Assembly (NCBI RefSeq): GCF_001886815.1 | Contig: NZ_CP018099.1 | Coordinates: forward strand, 2,416,501 to 2,480,500 | Reading direction: 5' to 3' | Source: Caldithrix abyssi DSM 13497 | GTDB lineage: Bacteria > Calditrichota > Calditrichia > Calditrichales > Calditrichaceae | DNA length: 64,000 nt | Shown: positions 17,145 to 26,052 of the stretch, piece after piece | Layout of the letters: every line of letters starts with the position of its first letter | Numbering within the stretch: position 1 is the stretch's first letter | Notes under the pieces: model-generated | The model's input: the letters and a program-made list of their open reading frames with translations, nothing else | Database searches by the model: none | What the model was told of the DNA's origin: nothing | Translations under genes and position numbers: made by a program

Positions 17145-18484
17145 TGAATTACAGATATTGTGCAAGAATTCTTCTCGAAGCAACCACCCCGTTGAAAATT
17201 GGTACCGGTGAAGCAGGGTTAATTACCGATGAATTGGTGGCAACCGATGCAAATGGATTGCCCGTTATTCCCGGAACCGCATTGACAGGTGTTTTAAGAC
17301 ACTCATTTAAAGACGAAAGCAAAATTAAAAATGTTTTTGGGTTTCAGGAAAAAAAAGAAGGTAAAGGCTCCAGACTCATTATCTCTAATGCCAATTTTGT
17401 CGGGAAGGATGGGGAGGTTATTGATGGTTTGGCGGATATTGATTTCTCAGACGAGTTTTATAAGAATTTTAAATTACTTCCTGTACGAGACCATACCAGG
17501 ATTACGGAGAAAGGAGTGGCTGATAGCGAAGCACATGGGAAATTTGATGAGCAGATCGTCTATAAAGGGTGCCGATTTGTTTTTGATATGGAATTAATTG
17601 GGGACAAAAATGATGTTGCTCTTTGGCAAGAGTTATTATCTAAATTGCGTTCCCCATTGTTCAGAATTGGTAGCGGCACACGCAAAGGATTTGGCGAACT
17701 TAAAATTGTTAGACTTGATGAAGAAATTTTTGATCTCACAAATGATGTACAAAAATATATGTCAAGGTCTGCAAAATTAAGCGTTCCTAAAAATGAATTC
17801 AAAGCAAAACTGGTATCGGATGATCAATTGATAACTTACGAACTCTACCTAGAAGCTGAAGATTTTTTTATTTTTTCCAGCGGATACGGAGACAACGAAA
17901 CCGATACCGTAGTCAAAAAAGAGCCATATATTATTTGGAGTGACGGCAAGCCGACATTTACTGAAGAAAAGATCTTGTTGCCTGCAACCTCGGTAAAAGG
18001 CGCAATTTCCCACCGTACTGCTTTTCATTACAATCGGTTGGCCGGTTATTTTGCCGATCAAATTCCTGTTGAAGATCATAAAAACTATGTTGGGGAAAAC
18101 AATACAGCTGTCCGTGCTTTATTTGGATTTGCGAAAAACAGTGAGGAAGATGAGAATTATGGCCAGCGCGGCAGGGTAATTTTCAGCGACTTGTTTGTGC
18201 GTGCAGCCGGTGAAAAGATTTTTGATCATGTGGCAATTGACCGTTTCACTGGAGGCGCAATAGACGGTGCCCTGTATAATGAAAAAGTAGTTTTTACCGA
18301 TGAAAACATAATTCTGAAAATTGCAGTGGAAAAAGAAGCTTTGGAGAATGATGATAAAATTATGGAAGCATTTGAATGCACTTTAAAAGACATTGCGACT
18401 GGAATGCTGCCATTAGGAGGCAATGTTATGCGTGGCCACGGCTCTTTTACAGGTAAAGTTTTTAAAAACGGAAAGGATATTTAA
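17144..18484 (+). CDS. Two-domain RAMP protein (fused Cas7-like units)
   Basis: A 446-residue protein made of two consecutive RAMP domains. The first has TPLKIGTGEAGLITDELV, then LPVIPGTALTGVLRHSFKD and the glycine-rich loop FRIGSGTRKGFGELKI (about residues 175-190). The second repeats the plan with ILLPATSVKGAISHRTAFHYN and GMLPLGGNVMRGHGSFTGKV at the C-terminus. The Asp in TDEL lies where Csm3 has its RNA-cutting Asp, while the second domain has no obvious counterpart. It probably provides two adjacent backbone positions of the effector. It overlaps csx10 by one base and is followed directly by the Csx19-like gene. Type III-D loci commonly carry such fused Cas7 proteins. Confidence 0.8.
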   Translation: MNYRYCARILLEATTPLKIGTGEAGLITDELVATDANGLPVIPGTALTGVLRHSFKDESKIKNVFGFQEKKEGKGSRLIISNANFVGKDGEVIDGLADIDFSDEFYKNFKLLPVRDHTRITEKGVADSEAHGKFDEQIVYKGCRFVFDMELIGDKNDVALWQELLSKLRSPLFRIGSGTRKGFGELKIVRLDEEIFDLTNDVQKYMSRSAKLSVPKNEFKAKLVSDDQLITYELYLEAEDFFIFSSGYGDNETDTVVKKEPYIIWSDGKPTFTEEKILLPATSVKGAISHRTAFHYNRLAGYFADQIPVEDHKNYVGENNTAVRALFGFAKNSEEDENYGQRGRVIFSDLFVRAAGEKIFDHVAIDRFTGGAIDGALYNEKVVFTDENIILKIAVEKEALENDDKIMEAFECTLKDIATGMLPLGGNVMRGHGSFTGKVFKNGKDI

Positions 18485-18901
18485 ATGACATGGCATAAAA
18501 AACTGAATAATTTATCCGAAATACCGGACTTAAATTTTGAGGGGTATTTGTGGCTTTCCAATGAAGCTGCACCAAGGCGAATCAACAAAATAAATGCGGC
18601 TGAATATGAAAAGGATGGCCAACCTCTAAATCCATTTATTAGAGAAGCCTATTTATATGATGTTGATAATAATGTTTCTGTCGCAGTAAGGCATGTTCCC
18701 GGACGATATTTAATTAATTTTTTTGATTTAAAAAAGTTGCCAGAAGATTTTGAAATAACCGAACAAAAATTTTTAGCAAACAAGAAAATAGGCAAGAAGC
18801 TAATCTTTAAAGAAATATGGGCGCCTGAGTCTGATGATAATTGTGAAGGATTTGCTGTTTTACGTAAAAAAGTTACCGTTTTTTGCGGTATTGAAATTTA
18901 A
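18485..18901 (+). CDS. csx19: Csx19-like type III-D CRISPR protein
   Basis: A 138-residue protein starting with the ATG directly after the previous stop. It contains EGYLWLSNEAAPR and, later, EAYLYDVDNNVSVAVRHVPGRYLINFFDL and KLIFKEIWAPESD. Length, position and the YLW..S pattern fit the Csx19/TIGR03984 family, which marks type III-D loci and has no settled function. It has no RAMP glycine loop and no catalytic signature. No Csm2- or Cmr5-like small helical subunit is found in this operon, so whether Csx19 takes that place is an open question. Family assignment is from memory of the pattern and the context. Confidence 0.6.
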   Translation: MTWHKKLNNLSEIPDLNFEGYLWLSNEAAPRRINKINAAEYEKDGQPLNPFIREAYLYDVDNNVSVAVRHVPGRYLINFFDLKKLPEDFEITEQKFLANKKIGKKLIFKEIWAPESDDNCEGFAVLRKKVTVFCGIEI

Positions 18902-18916
18902 TGTGGAGGAATAGAA

Positions 18917-21058
18917 ATGTCTGTAAAATCACCGTATAATTTTGTACCAATTTCAAATCGAGTCGTTGCGTATGAGAAACCTGAACAAGTATTACATGAT
19001 ATACCGTTTAGCGATGGTTTAAGCGGATATATTGAGGTAAAATTGATTACTCAAACTCCAATTTATATCAGAAATTCTGGCAATAACAACAATGATTTTT
19101 TTAATGCTCACATTGGAAAGAATAATACTGTGTCTCGTATTATCCCTGGTACCTCCCTTAAAGGAACCATTCGCAATGTTCTTGAGATTATTTCTTTTAG
19201 CAAATTAAATAAGGTTACCGATCATCGCTATTCCATTAGAGATCTCTCTTATTCAAAATATCAGTCAAAAATGACGGAAAAAGTCGCGGGTGTGATCCAT
19301 CCTAAGGTCAAAGCCGGATGGATATCACAAATGTCGACTGGAAATGGCATAATATGGAATTTAACCCCTTGCAAATATGCGCGTGTAGAACTTAAAGATT
19401 TAGAAACCTATTATTTTAATACGTACCATAATAATGTTAGATTAAATGATCGTATGTCTTCAATTGTCAAATATCAACGTTGGGGCAATAATCTTAACAT
19501 CCAATTTGATTATAAGGAGGGCGATTATCAACACTCTCCGGGTAAAATACATTATAAAAAAGTTACCACATTAGGTTCAGGAAAATATTCCGGCACCATT
19601 GTGTTTACCGGACAGCCTTTTCGTAGAAATGAAAAGAAAAGAAAAGGTAAGCACATGGAATTTATTTTTTTTAATGATGGTAAAACCTCCTACGATGTAA
19701 CGGCTTTGAAAAAGGATTTTGAGTTTATTCACTCCAACGAAAATGAAGAACCCAATGACGAATGGAAGTATTGGAAAAAAAAGCTTTCCATAGGCGAACC
19801 GATGCCTGTATTTTACCTGGAAGATGAAAGTGGCAATGTTGAGTCCTTTGGTCTGGCTATGATGTATCGATTGCCTTATCCTAACAAAATTTCTGATGCC
19901 ATTCGAAATTCAAACGCAAAGCATTTTCCTAAAAACAACGAAAAGTATATCCCGGATTTGTCCGATATGCTGTTTGGGTTCACGCACAATATTAACGGTA
20001 AAAATCTTGCATTGAAAGGGAGAATACAGTTTGGTCATTTATTTGAAACAAAAGAGTCTGCGCAAAGCACCAATGCATTAGGCCCTATCACGAAAATTCT
20101 TGGCTCTCCAAAGCCGACGTTTTATCCATATTATATCCAACAAAAAATTGACAATAATCTTCAAGTGCCAAAAAAAGGAAATAAATACGACTATAAAACT
20201 TTAATGGACAATGATGTAGAGCTTAAAGGGTGGAAAAGATACCCTTCAGAAAATAATCAGCCAGATTTAAATAGCATGCCAGCCGGAAATACGACTACTA
20301 CTTTCGAGCCAATTGCCAAAAACGCTGAATTTTTTGGAAAAATTAAATTCTTTAATTTACGTCCATTTGAATTAGGCGCACTACTATGGGCAATTAGTTT
20401 TGGGAATAATTCTTCATGCCAGCATAAAATTGGTATGGGCAAACCTTTGGGCTTTGGAAGAGTATTATTGGAAACATCGGATTTAAAAATATTTTATGAT
20501 AGAGAGGCACATGATATTTCTTATTTTTTAAAGGAATTTGAGAATTACATGAATCATAAAATACCAAACTGGAGCCAAACAGAGCAAATCAAGGAATTGA
20601 TCACTATGGCTGACGTTAGTTATCGGTCTAATTATGCTTCTGAATATCCTATTTTGGATCCAGATACAAATACCAATGAATTTGTAAGAGAAATTAAGAA
20701 TAGGGGCTATGCTTTGCCCAAATATTCTCAAGATTCCAGCAAAGATACTAATATCAAAATTCTAAGTTCCGAGAAAATTAGGCAACAAAAACAAGTGGAG
20801 CAGAAAAAGAAAGAGGCAATATCAAAAAATCCTGAAATTGATAAAATATTAAACTTAACCAATAGCGAATTGAAAGGTTACATTAAAGATGAAAGTATAT
20901 CATTGCATGACAAGAAAGTATTATTCGATGTATATCCTTTGTTGCCAAAATCGAAGCAAAAAATAATCATGGATAATTTGCATAAGAGAAAAGGAGCTAT
21001 ATTTAAAATTCTGGTTGCTCTAGAAAATCAATTTGGTCGAACTTTTCCAAGAAATTAA
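18917..21058 (+). CDS. TIGR03986-type CRISPR RAMP protein
   Basis: A 713-residue protein beginning SPYNFVPISNRVV, followed by HDIPFSDGLSGYIEVKLITQ and TPIYIRNSG, then IIPGTSLKGTIRNVLEI (about residues 75-90). This opening is characteristic of the TIGR03986 RAMP family found in type III-D loci. A second RAMP-like glycine loop, HKIGMGKPLGFGRVLLE, lies near 503-518. A long lysine-rich helical tail closes the protein. It probably supplies one or two crRNA-binding positions, at the distal end of the complex in my reading. It starts behind GGAGGAATAGAA, 15 bases after csx19, and is the last A+T-rich gene of the effector operon. It is larger than other RAMPs, and much of its middle is unassigned. 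Confidence 0.8.
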   Translation: MSVKSPYNFVPISNRVVAYEKPEQVLHDIPFSDGLSGYIEVKLITQTPIYIRNSGNNNNDFFNAHIGKNNTVSRIIPGTSLKGTIRNVLEIISFSKLNKVTDHRYSIRDLSYSKYQSKMTEKVAGVIHPKVKAGWISQMSTGNGIIWNLTPCKYARVELKDLETYYFNTYHNNVRLNDRMSSIVKYQRWGNNLNIQFDYKEGDYQHSPGKIHYKKVTTLGSGKYSGTIVFTGQPFRRNEKKRKGKHMEFIFFNDGKTSYDVTALKKDFEFIHSNENEEPNDEWKYWKKKLSIGEPMPVFYLEDESGNVESFGLAMMYRLPYPNKISDAIRNSNAKHFPKNNEKYIPDLSDMLFGFTHNINGKNLALKGRIQFGHLFETKESAQSTNALGPITKILGSPKPTFYPYYIQQKIDNNLQVPKKGNKYDYKTLMDNDVELKGWKRYPSENNQPDLNSMPAGNTTTTFEPIAKNAEFFGKIKFFNLRPFELGALLWAISFGNNSSCQHKIGMGKPLGFGRVLLETSDLKIFYDREAHDISYFLKEFENYMNHKIPNWSQTEQIKELITMADVSYRSNYASEYPILDPDTNTNEFVREIKNRGYALPKYSQDSSKDTNIKILSSEKIRQQKQVEQKKKEAISKNPEIDKILNLTNSELKGYIKDESISLHDKKVLFDVYPLLPKSKQKIIMDNLHKRKGAIFKILVALENQFGRTFPRN

Positions 21059-21133
21059 AAGCAATAGATTGTCGCGATAATTTTTTAACTCCTATTTTGA
21101 TTTTCAATAAATAGCGAGAATTTGGAGCAAAAA

Positions 21134-22780
21134 ATGGAAAACCTCAAAAAAATCCTCATTACTGCTATCGGGGCGCCAAAAAATTACCAACAGGTCACAT
21201 GGGACGAAAAACCCGATCCCATCAAAACGCCCTTCCCCTTCTTAGCCGTGGCTTCTAAGTGGAACGTCGATCATATCCTTTTGTTAGGCACTAAAGAAGC
21301 GTTAGATCAAAACAGAGAACATTATCAACAATTGTTAGACGAATTAGAACGATTCGGCCTTAAGAACAGCCTAAGCGCTAAAGAAATTGGCGCGCTAAAC
21401 ACCAGAGACGAATTCTGGAATGCATTTACCGAAGTGGTTTCCAATCGCTTGTTTAAAAGAGAGGAAATCGATCTTTTCATCGACCTGACCTTCGGCTACC
21501 GCGTGCAGCCCATACTCATCTTTTTAGCCGCCTATTTCTTGCGCGAAACCAGACCAAATATCCATCTTAAAAAAGTTACTTACGGAATTAAAGAAGCCGA
21601 TCCGCCGCACATCCTGGACATGACAGAACTTATCTACCTGTTGGACTGGCTAAAAGCCGCCCAATTGTTCATCCATGGCGGCTCCGCTAAAGAACTGGTT
21701 CTGCGCATCAAAACCATTACAAATGACCAGTTACCTAAATTTGTAGAGAGTTTTGAAGACTTTACCAATGCCTACGCCTTTAACTACGTTAGTTACCTGA
21801 AAAAGAAATCAGAAAGATTTTTAACCGCCAAAAATAAGGACGTTAAAAAATTCCTTAATGAAAACTATCCGGTTTATTCGCAGGTGGAACCCTTTATCCA
21901 CGATTTCCTTAAAATCTTTAAAAATAAAGACCAGCTCTCCTTGCAACTCAATATCGCCAGAAGAAATTTTGAAGAAGGCGCTTACGCCCGTAGCGTTCTT
22001 ATCCTGAGAGAATGCTTCATCACTCTTTTTTGTAAAGTTCTCAATCAAACCAAAAATAAATTCCGGCAAAAAGTGGAACTTGTGCTGCTTAACCGCGTCT
22101 ATTTTGCCCTGTTTGACGAACAAAAAAGCATTAAACTTAGCGTAGAAGAGAACCGTCTGGCTCAAGAGACCTTTCGTATCCTGAACGAGGCGATTCCTGA
22201 AAAAGAACTGCAAAGGTTTTACCGGCTATGGGGAGAAATCCGCGATATTCGCAATGCTGTGGGACACATTAAAAATTTCAACAAAGGCGAAGAAATCGAT
22301 TTTGTTGAACTTAAGAATTACCTGGATACCATCCTGCAGGAGAGCAAAACAATCCTCTTAAGCTTTGTCAGCCATCTGGATACCAGGCCGCAGGTTAAAC
22401 ATACGCTGCAAAACCTTTTAAGCGAAAAAGAGGAAAAGCGATTGTTTGTAATCGTCAACGAAGGCATTCATCCCATTTTGCCCGCCCTGCGTCAGAAATA
22501 TGGCAATAACATCAAATACAAAATTTTAACCGCCGGCAATGTAGATCTTGACATGGAAAAGACCGTCGCTCAACAGTGCAAAAAAATTGCGGAAGAGTAC
22601 CACGATTACCAGATTTTTCTGGTGCCCGGCGGCTATTCTTATCTTTCCATTACCGCCTATGGCGTTTTTCAGCAAAGTATGGGCCGCCATCCCATCTGGC
22701 TGCAATACGATCCCGGGCAAAACCGTTATGTGGAAAAGAATCTCAGTCCGCGCCGCCTGCTGAATGGGGGAGGGGAATAA
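21134..22780 (+). CDS. CARF-HEPN ancillary ribonuclease (Csx1/TM1812-like) with extra C-terminal domain
   Basis: A 548-residue protein. The N-terminal ~180 residues form a CARF-type Rossmann domain of the TM1812/Csx1 class: ILITAIGAPKNYQQVTW, HILLLGTKEAL, and LFIDLTFGYRVQPI, the counterpart of the DxTHG motif. A helical region contains RNAVGH (Arg377-His382 counted from the TTG at 21122), the RxxxxH motif of HEPN ribonucleases. It should be an RNase switched on by the Cas10-made messenger. The last ~110 residues (RLFVIVNEGIHPILPALRQK to IWLQYDPGQNRYVEK) form a further Rossmann-like unit not normal for Csx1. The ATG at 21134 is preferred because GGAG lies six bases before it. Base composition is richer in G+C than the preceding cas genes. 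Confidence 0.8.
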   Translation: MENLKKILITAIGAPKNYQQVTWDEKPDPIKTPFPFLAVASKWNVDHILLLGTKEALDQNREHYQQLLDELERFGLKNSLSAKEIGALNTRDEFWNAFTEVVSNRLFKREEIDLFIDLTFGYRVQPILIFLAAYFLRETRPNIHLKKVTYGIKEADPPHILDMTELIYLLDWLKAAQLFIHGGSAKELVLRIKTITNDQLPKFVESFEDFTNAYAFNYVSYLKKKSERFLTAKNKDVKKFLNENYPVYSQVEPFIHDFLKIFKNKDQLSLQLNIARRNFEEGAYARSVLILRECFITLFCKVLNQTKNKFRQKVELVLLNRVYFALFDEQKSIKLSVEENRLAQETFRILNEAIPEKELQRFYRLWGEIRDIRNAVGHIKNFNKGEEIDFVELKNYLDTILQESKTILLSFVSHLDTRPQVKHTLQNLLSEKEEKRLFVIVNEGIHPILPALRQKYGNNIKYKILTAGNVDLDMEKTVAQQCKKIAEEYHDYQIFLVPGGYSYLSITAYGVFQQSMGRHPIWLQYDPGQNRYVEKNLSPRRLLNGGGE

Positions 22781-23043
22781 TGACTTAAAACATCCAATGC
22801 TTTTACGCAAGATTTAAATAAACTCTGGATTTTTTAAACTACCAGAGCGCCAAAAAGACAAAAGCGAAAAGGACTGAAGTTTAAATAATTAGAAAATGCC
22901 AGAAAAATCACACTAATACGTCGCCCGATAAATGAAGGATTTTTCAAAAACTGCTTAAAGTACGCCTTGAAGTCTCTGTAACGCTTCCTGATTGAAGGCG
23001 CGCGTCATTAATAGTTCAATTTAACAAAATCAGGAAATTTAAC

Positions 23044-24546
23044 ATGCATGAAGCGCGTATATCCATCACTCCCTTTTGCAACTACAAATGCTTTTTTTGC
23101 CACAACGAAGGCCTGGCCAAAAAAGAAGGGCGCAAACCGCAAGCGCAAGACCTGCGCTTCTTGATCTCCCGCTTGTTGGATTACGGATATAACGACCTTA
23201 CCTTTACCGGAGGCGAACCCTTCATCTACCCCGATGTTTTAATGGAAACCCTGAACTGGTTGCAAAACGCCCACGCCGACCGCCTGCCCTCGGTAACCAT
23301 TGTTAGCAACGGCTCACTGGTACAGGAAAACCATGTGGTGCAAATCCTGAAATATCCGAAAATCAAATTCCATATCTCTCTTCATACGGCCAGTGACAAA
23401 AATTACCAGACCATCACGCGCCAGAAGCGCCATTCTTTTTCTACTATTTTAGAAACCCTGCAATTACTGGCAGAATACAGAGCGCATTTCAAAATCAACT
23501 ACGTGCTTTTGCGCGGGGTGAATAACTCGGAACCGGCTATCTGGAGCGCGGTGGACCTGGCCGCGCGCTATTGTGCCCGGGCCATTAAATTTTTGGAATT
23601 ATTGGTGATGGAAAACAACGAGTGGTTGTATCCCTATTTTTTTGATGTGCGATCGGCCGAAGCCATCATAAGTAAAAGAGCGCTCCATCTTCAAACGCAT
23701 AATCGTCGAAAGGTTTATCGCCAAAAGGGCCTTGCGCTCGATATCGAGTTACAGCAACTGACCTGTAAAATTGGCTGCGCAAAGTGTCTGGAAAATCGCG
23801 ATCATACCTTTAGCGCCGCTTTGCAATATTTTCCGTGTATGGAAGCCTCTGATGTTTATTATGATCTGAAAAACGTGGCTCTGGCGCGGGCTATAAAAGA
23901 AGGCAAAAAAATCATCGTTAATCTGGCACAAAAATACGGCAAGCGCTCGCCGTCGCTTATTCAGGAAACACGCTACACCAAAAGCCGCAAAGAGCTCTTT
24001 TTTAGTATGGCCGGCGCGAACTTTGAGCTATTTTTAAAGAAGAACAACGGCCGGTTACTGGAGCAAAAACAGTTTAACGACTGGTATTACCGTCCGCGTA
24101 CGGCGGACTCAGTTTGGGAGAGCAAGCAACGCGTCATTAAAATACGGCAGCATGTAACCGATGAGCGCCGGGCAAAGATCATCGGTTGCACCGTGATCAT
24201 GGATGAAATAGAAGGTCTGCTTTTTCAAAGAACCCTTTATCTTGAAAAAGACCGGGAGATTTATGTGTGCGAATTAGAAAACGCCCGTAAAATAATGGAA
24301 GCGCTGGACATGGTTTGCTGGTTTCAGAACGACTTATTGTTAAAAGTATATCTGGTGGATGGCGCGGAGGTCACCGCCAGCGCCGTAGGAGGCGGGACGG
24401 TGATTGTTGGCCTGAACGCGCAAAGCTTTAGCTCCGAAATAGAGATGAAAGCCTGGCTAAAAAAACATGGATTAGAAACGCGCGGTGAAAAATTATTAAG
24501 CCTTTTGCAGAAATTTTACAGAGCGGTTGAAAAAGGTTTGCAATAG
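23044..24546 (+). CDS. Radical SAM protein (MoaA-like) with CYTH-like C-terminal domain
   Basis: A 500-residue protein. The N-terminal radical SAM domain has the 4Fe-4S motif CNYKCFFC (Cys12, 16, 19) and SAM-binding TFTGGEPFIYPDV. A second cysteine set (Cys241, 245, 248 and 265, in CKIGCAKC and FPCME) recalls the auxiliary cluster of MoaA. From about residue 310 the sequence changes to a CYTH-like pattern, with alternating charged strands in NFELFLKKN, RVIKIRQHV, MDEIEGLLFQRTLYLEK and ARKIMEALDMVCW; CYTH enzymes act on triphosphates. Both halves therefore point to a nucleotide substrate. It lies between the CARF nuclease and the CRISPR leader on the same strand, 263 bases after the former. 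The radical SAM call is firm; CYTH is a moderate inference. Function is unknown. Confidence 0.75.
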   Translation: MHEARISITPFCNYKCFFCHNEGLAKKEGRKPQAQDLRFLISRLLDYGYNDLTFTGGEPFIYPDVLMETLNWLQNAHADRLPSVTIVSNGSLVQENHVVQILKYPKIKFHISLHTASDKNYQTITRQKRHSFSTILETLQLLAEYRAHFKINYVLLRGVNNSEPAIWSAVDLAARYCARAIKFLELLVMENNEWLYPYFFDVRSAEAIISKRALHLQTHNRRKVYRQKGLALDIELQQLTCKIGCAKCLENRDHTFSAALQYFPCMEASDVYYDLKNVALARAIKEGKKIIVNLAQKYGKRSPSLIQETRYTKSRKELFFSMAGANFELFLKKNNGRLLEQKQFNDWYYRPRTADSVWESKQRVIKIRQHVTDERRAKIIGCTVIMDEIEGLLFQRTLYLEKDREIYVCELENARKIMEALDMVCWFQNDLLLKVYLVDGAEVTASAVGGGTVIVGLNAQSFSSEIEMKAWLKKHGLETRGEKLLSLLQKFYRAVEKGLQ

Positions 24547-24754
24547 AAAAAAAATCGTTGTAAATTAAGATAAAACAGAAAGAAAGAGGGCGCTGAAAAA
24601 TTGCCTAACGGTACAGGGAGGTTTTGGCCTTCTAAAAAACAATGGTTTAGGTCGATTTTAGGTCAAATATGGCAGAAAGTTTACAATCAGAACAAACAGG
24701 TTTTGAAAAAGTGCCCCGCGAGGCCTTGTGTATCAAGGGCTGAAAAGTGGAGGA
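24547..24754 (+). promoter_or_regulatory. Probable CRISPR leader
   Basis: About 208 non-coding bases lie between the radical SAM gene and the first repeat. The 8-base 3' end of the repeat, ATTAAGAC, fits a crRNA 5' handle for plus-strand transcription, and the degenerate repeats lie at the opposite end. Both place the leader here. It is A+T-rich at its start and contains AGGTTTTGGCC and GGTTTAGGTCGATTTTAGGT. The array promoter was not pinned down. Confidence 0.65.
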
Positions 24755-25731
24755 GTCGGAAAGTACCCCGTTATTCAGAGGGGATTAAGACTAAATTGAC
24801 TGTTAGATTCCTGCAGTTCGTATCCGTTTTCCTGTCGGAAAGTACCCCGTTATTCAGAGGGGATTAAGACCCTATAACTGCTCATGCCCAGTCGTAGGCT
24901 CACCTGACTATCTGTCGGAAAGTACCCCGTTATTCAGAGGGGATTAAGACACTATCTTTATAGACCTGTCAGGAAAGGTCTGAATCTGTCGGAAAGTACC
25001 CCGTTATTCAGAGGGGATTAAGACATCCATCGTATAGTTCCTTTCAACTTAAGTTTAACAAATAAAGTCGGAAAGTACCCCGTTATTCAGAGGGGATTAA
25101 GACTTTGTTCTTATTGTATTGGCCATTGCGACCAAAGTTTTGAGTCGGAAAGTACCCCGTTATTCAGAGGGGATTAAGACCTTGCTTGAACGACTTTCAT
25201 CTTTTGAATATTTCATTTTTGTCGGAAAGTACCCCGTTATTCAGAGGGGATTAAGACTTTATCTCCTGCCATTGACTCGAGCCATAGCGCAGGCAGCTAC
25301 TGTCGGAAAGTACCCCGTTATTCAGAGGGGATTAAGACACTTATTGCGATAACCGCTATCGCTAATAGAATTAAATAAGGTCGGAAAGTACCCCGTTATT
25401 CAGAGGGGATTAAGACAAAAGAAATCTTCTAATTTCATGTTTATTTCCTTTCATCTTTGTCGGAAAGTACCCCGTTATTCAGAGGGGATTAAGACATTAA
25501 TGGGACACTTTTGAATGTCTTGTCTCCAATCCTGACTGTCGGAAAGTACCCCGTTATTCAGAGGGGATTAAGACTTCACCGTAGCCGGGATTAATGGGAC
25601 ACTTTTGTAGGTCTTGGTCGGAAAGTACCCCGTTATTCAGAGGGGATTAAGACTGGTTGTGGTTATAATAAGGATATGACGAGTTCCTCGTCATGTCGGA
25701 AAGTACCCCGTTATTCAGAGGGGATTAAGAC
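24755..25731 (+). CRISPR. CRISPR array, 13 repeats and 12 spacers
   Basis: Thirteen identical 37-base repeats begin GTCGGAAAGTACCCCG and end AGAGGGGATTAAGAC. Repeats start at 24755, 24834, 24914, 24988, 25067, 25144, 25221, 25302, 25380, 25459, 25538, 25617 and 25695. Spacers are 37-44 bases long. Each repeat can form a CCCC/GGGG hairpin with a 10-base loop. The ATTAAGAC end matches type III-style 5' handles cut by Cas6. Spacers 10 and 11 share an 18-base core. Spacer 12 ends in the hairpin ATGACGAG-TTC-CTCGTCAT, and spacer 3 has AGACCT/AGGTCT. No cas1 or cas2 is nearby, so acquisition would need another locus. Confidence 0.97.
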
Positions 25732-26052
25732 GGGATATTTTCTATTTGTTATTTTTTATTTGCTATTTAAAATTTGTATCGTGGTAATGAGCGGTTTTCC
25801 ACTTTGGTATTAGTCAAATAGAAAATCTTAAATAATAATTAACAAATAATTGCCTCGTTATTCAGAGGGGATTAAGACGGGATATTTTCTATTTATTATT
25901 TTTTATTTGCTATTTAAAATTTGTATCGTGGTAATGAGCGGTTTTCCACTTTGGTATTAGTCAAATAGAAAATCTTAAATAATAATTAACAAATAATTGC
26001 CTCGTTATTCAGAGGGGATTAAGACGGGATATTTTCTATTTATTATTTTTTA
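25732..26052 (+). repeat. Degenerate array end: 147-bp unit duplicated in tandem
   Basis: After the last full repeat, a 123-base A+T-rich segment ends in a truncated repeat, CGTTATTCAGAGGGGATT plus AAGAC, at 25856-25878. The whole 147-base unit is repeated at 25879-26025 with one visible base change (CTATTTGTT to CTATTTATT). A third copy starts at 26026 and is cut off after about 27 bases by the insertion sequence. Within the unit, ATTTTCTATTTG and CAAATAGAAAAT form an inverted repeat. The segment is too long for a normal spacer. Confidence 0.9.

Noticed and set aside
23044-24546. Calling the radical SAM protein a prokaryotic viperin
   Set aside because: CNYKC is shared by many radical SAM enzymes; the length, second cysteine set and C-terminal domain fit MoaA-like relatives better. 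It is kept only as a hypothesis.
24601-25352. Short frames running through the CRISPR leader and repeats
   Set aside because: They are composed of translated repeats (RKVPRYSEGIKT recurring) and are not genes.
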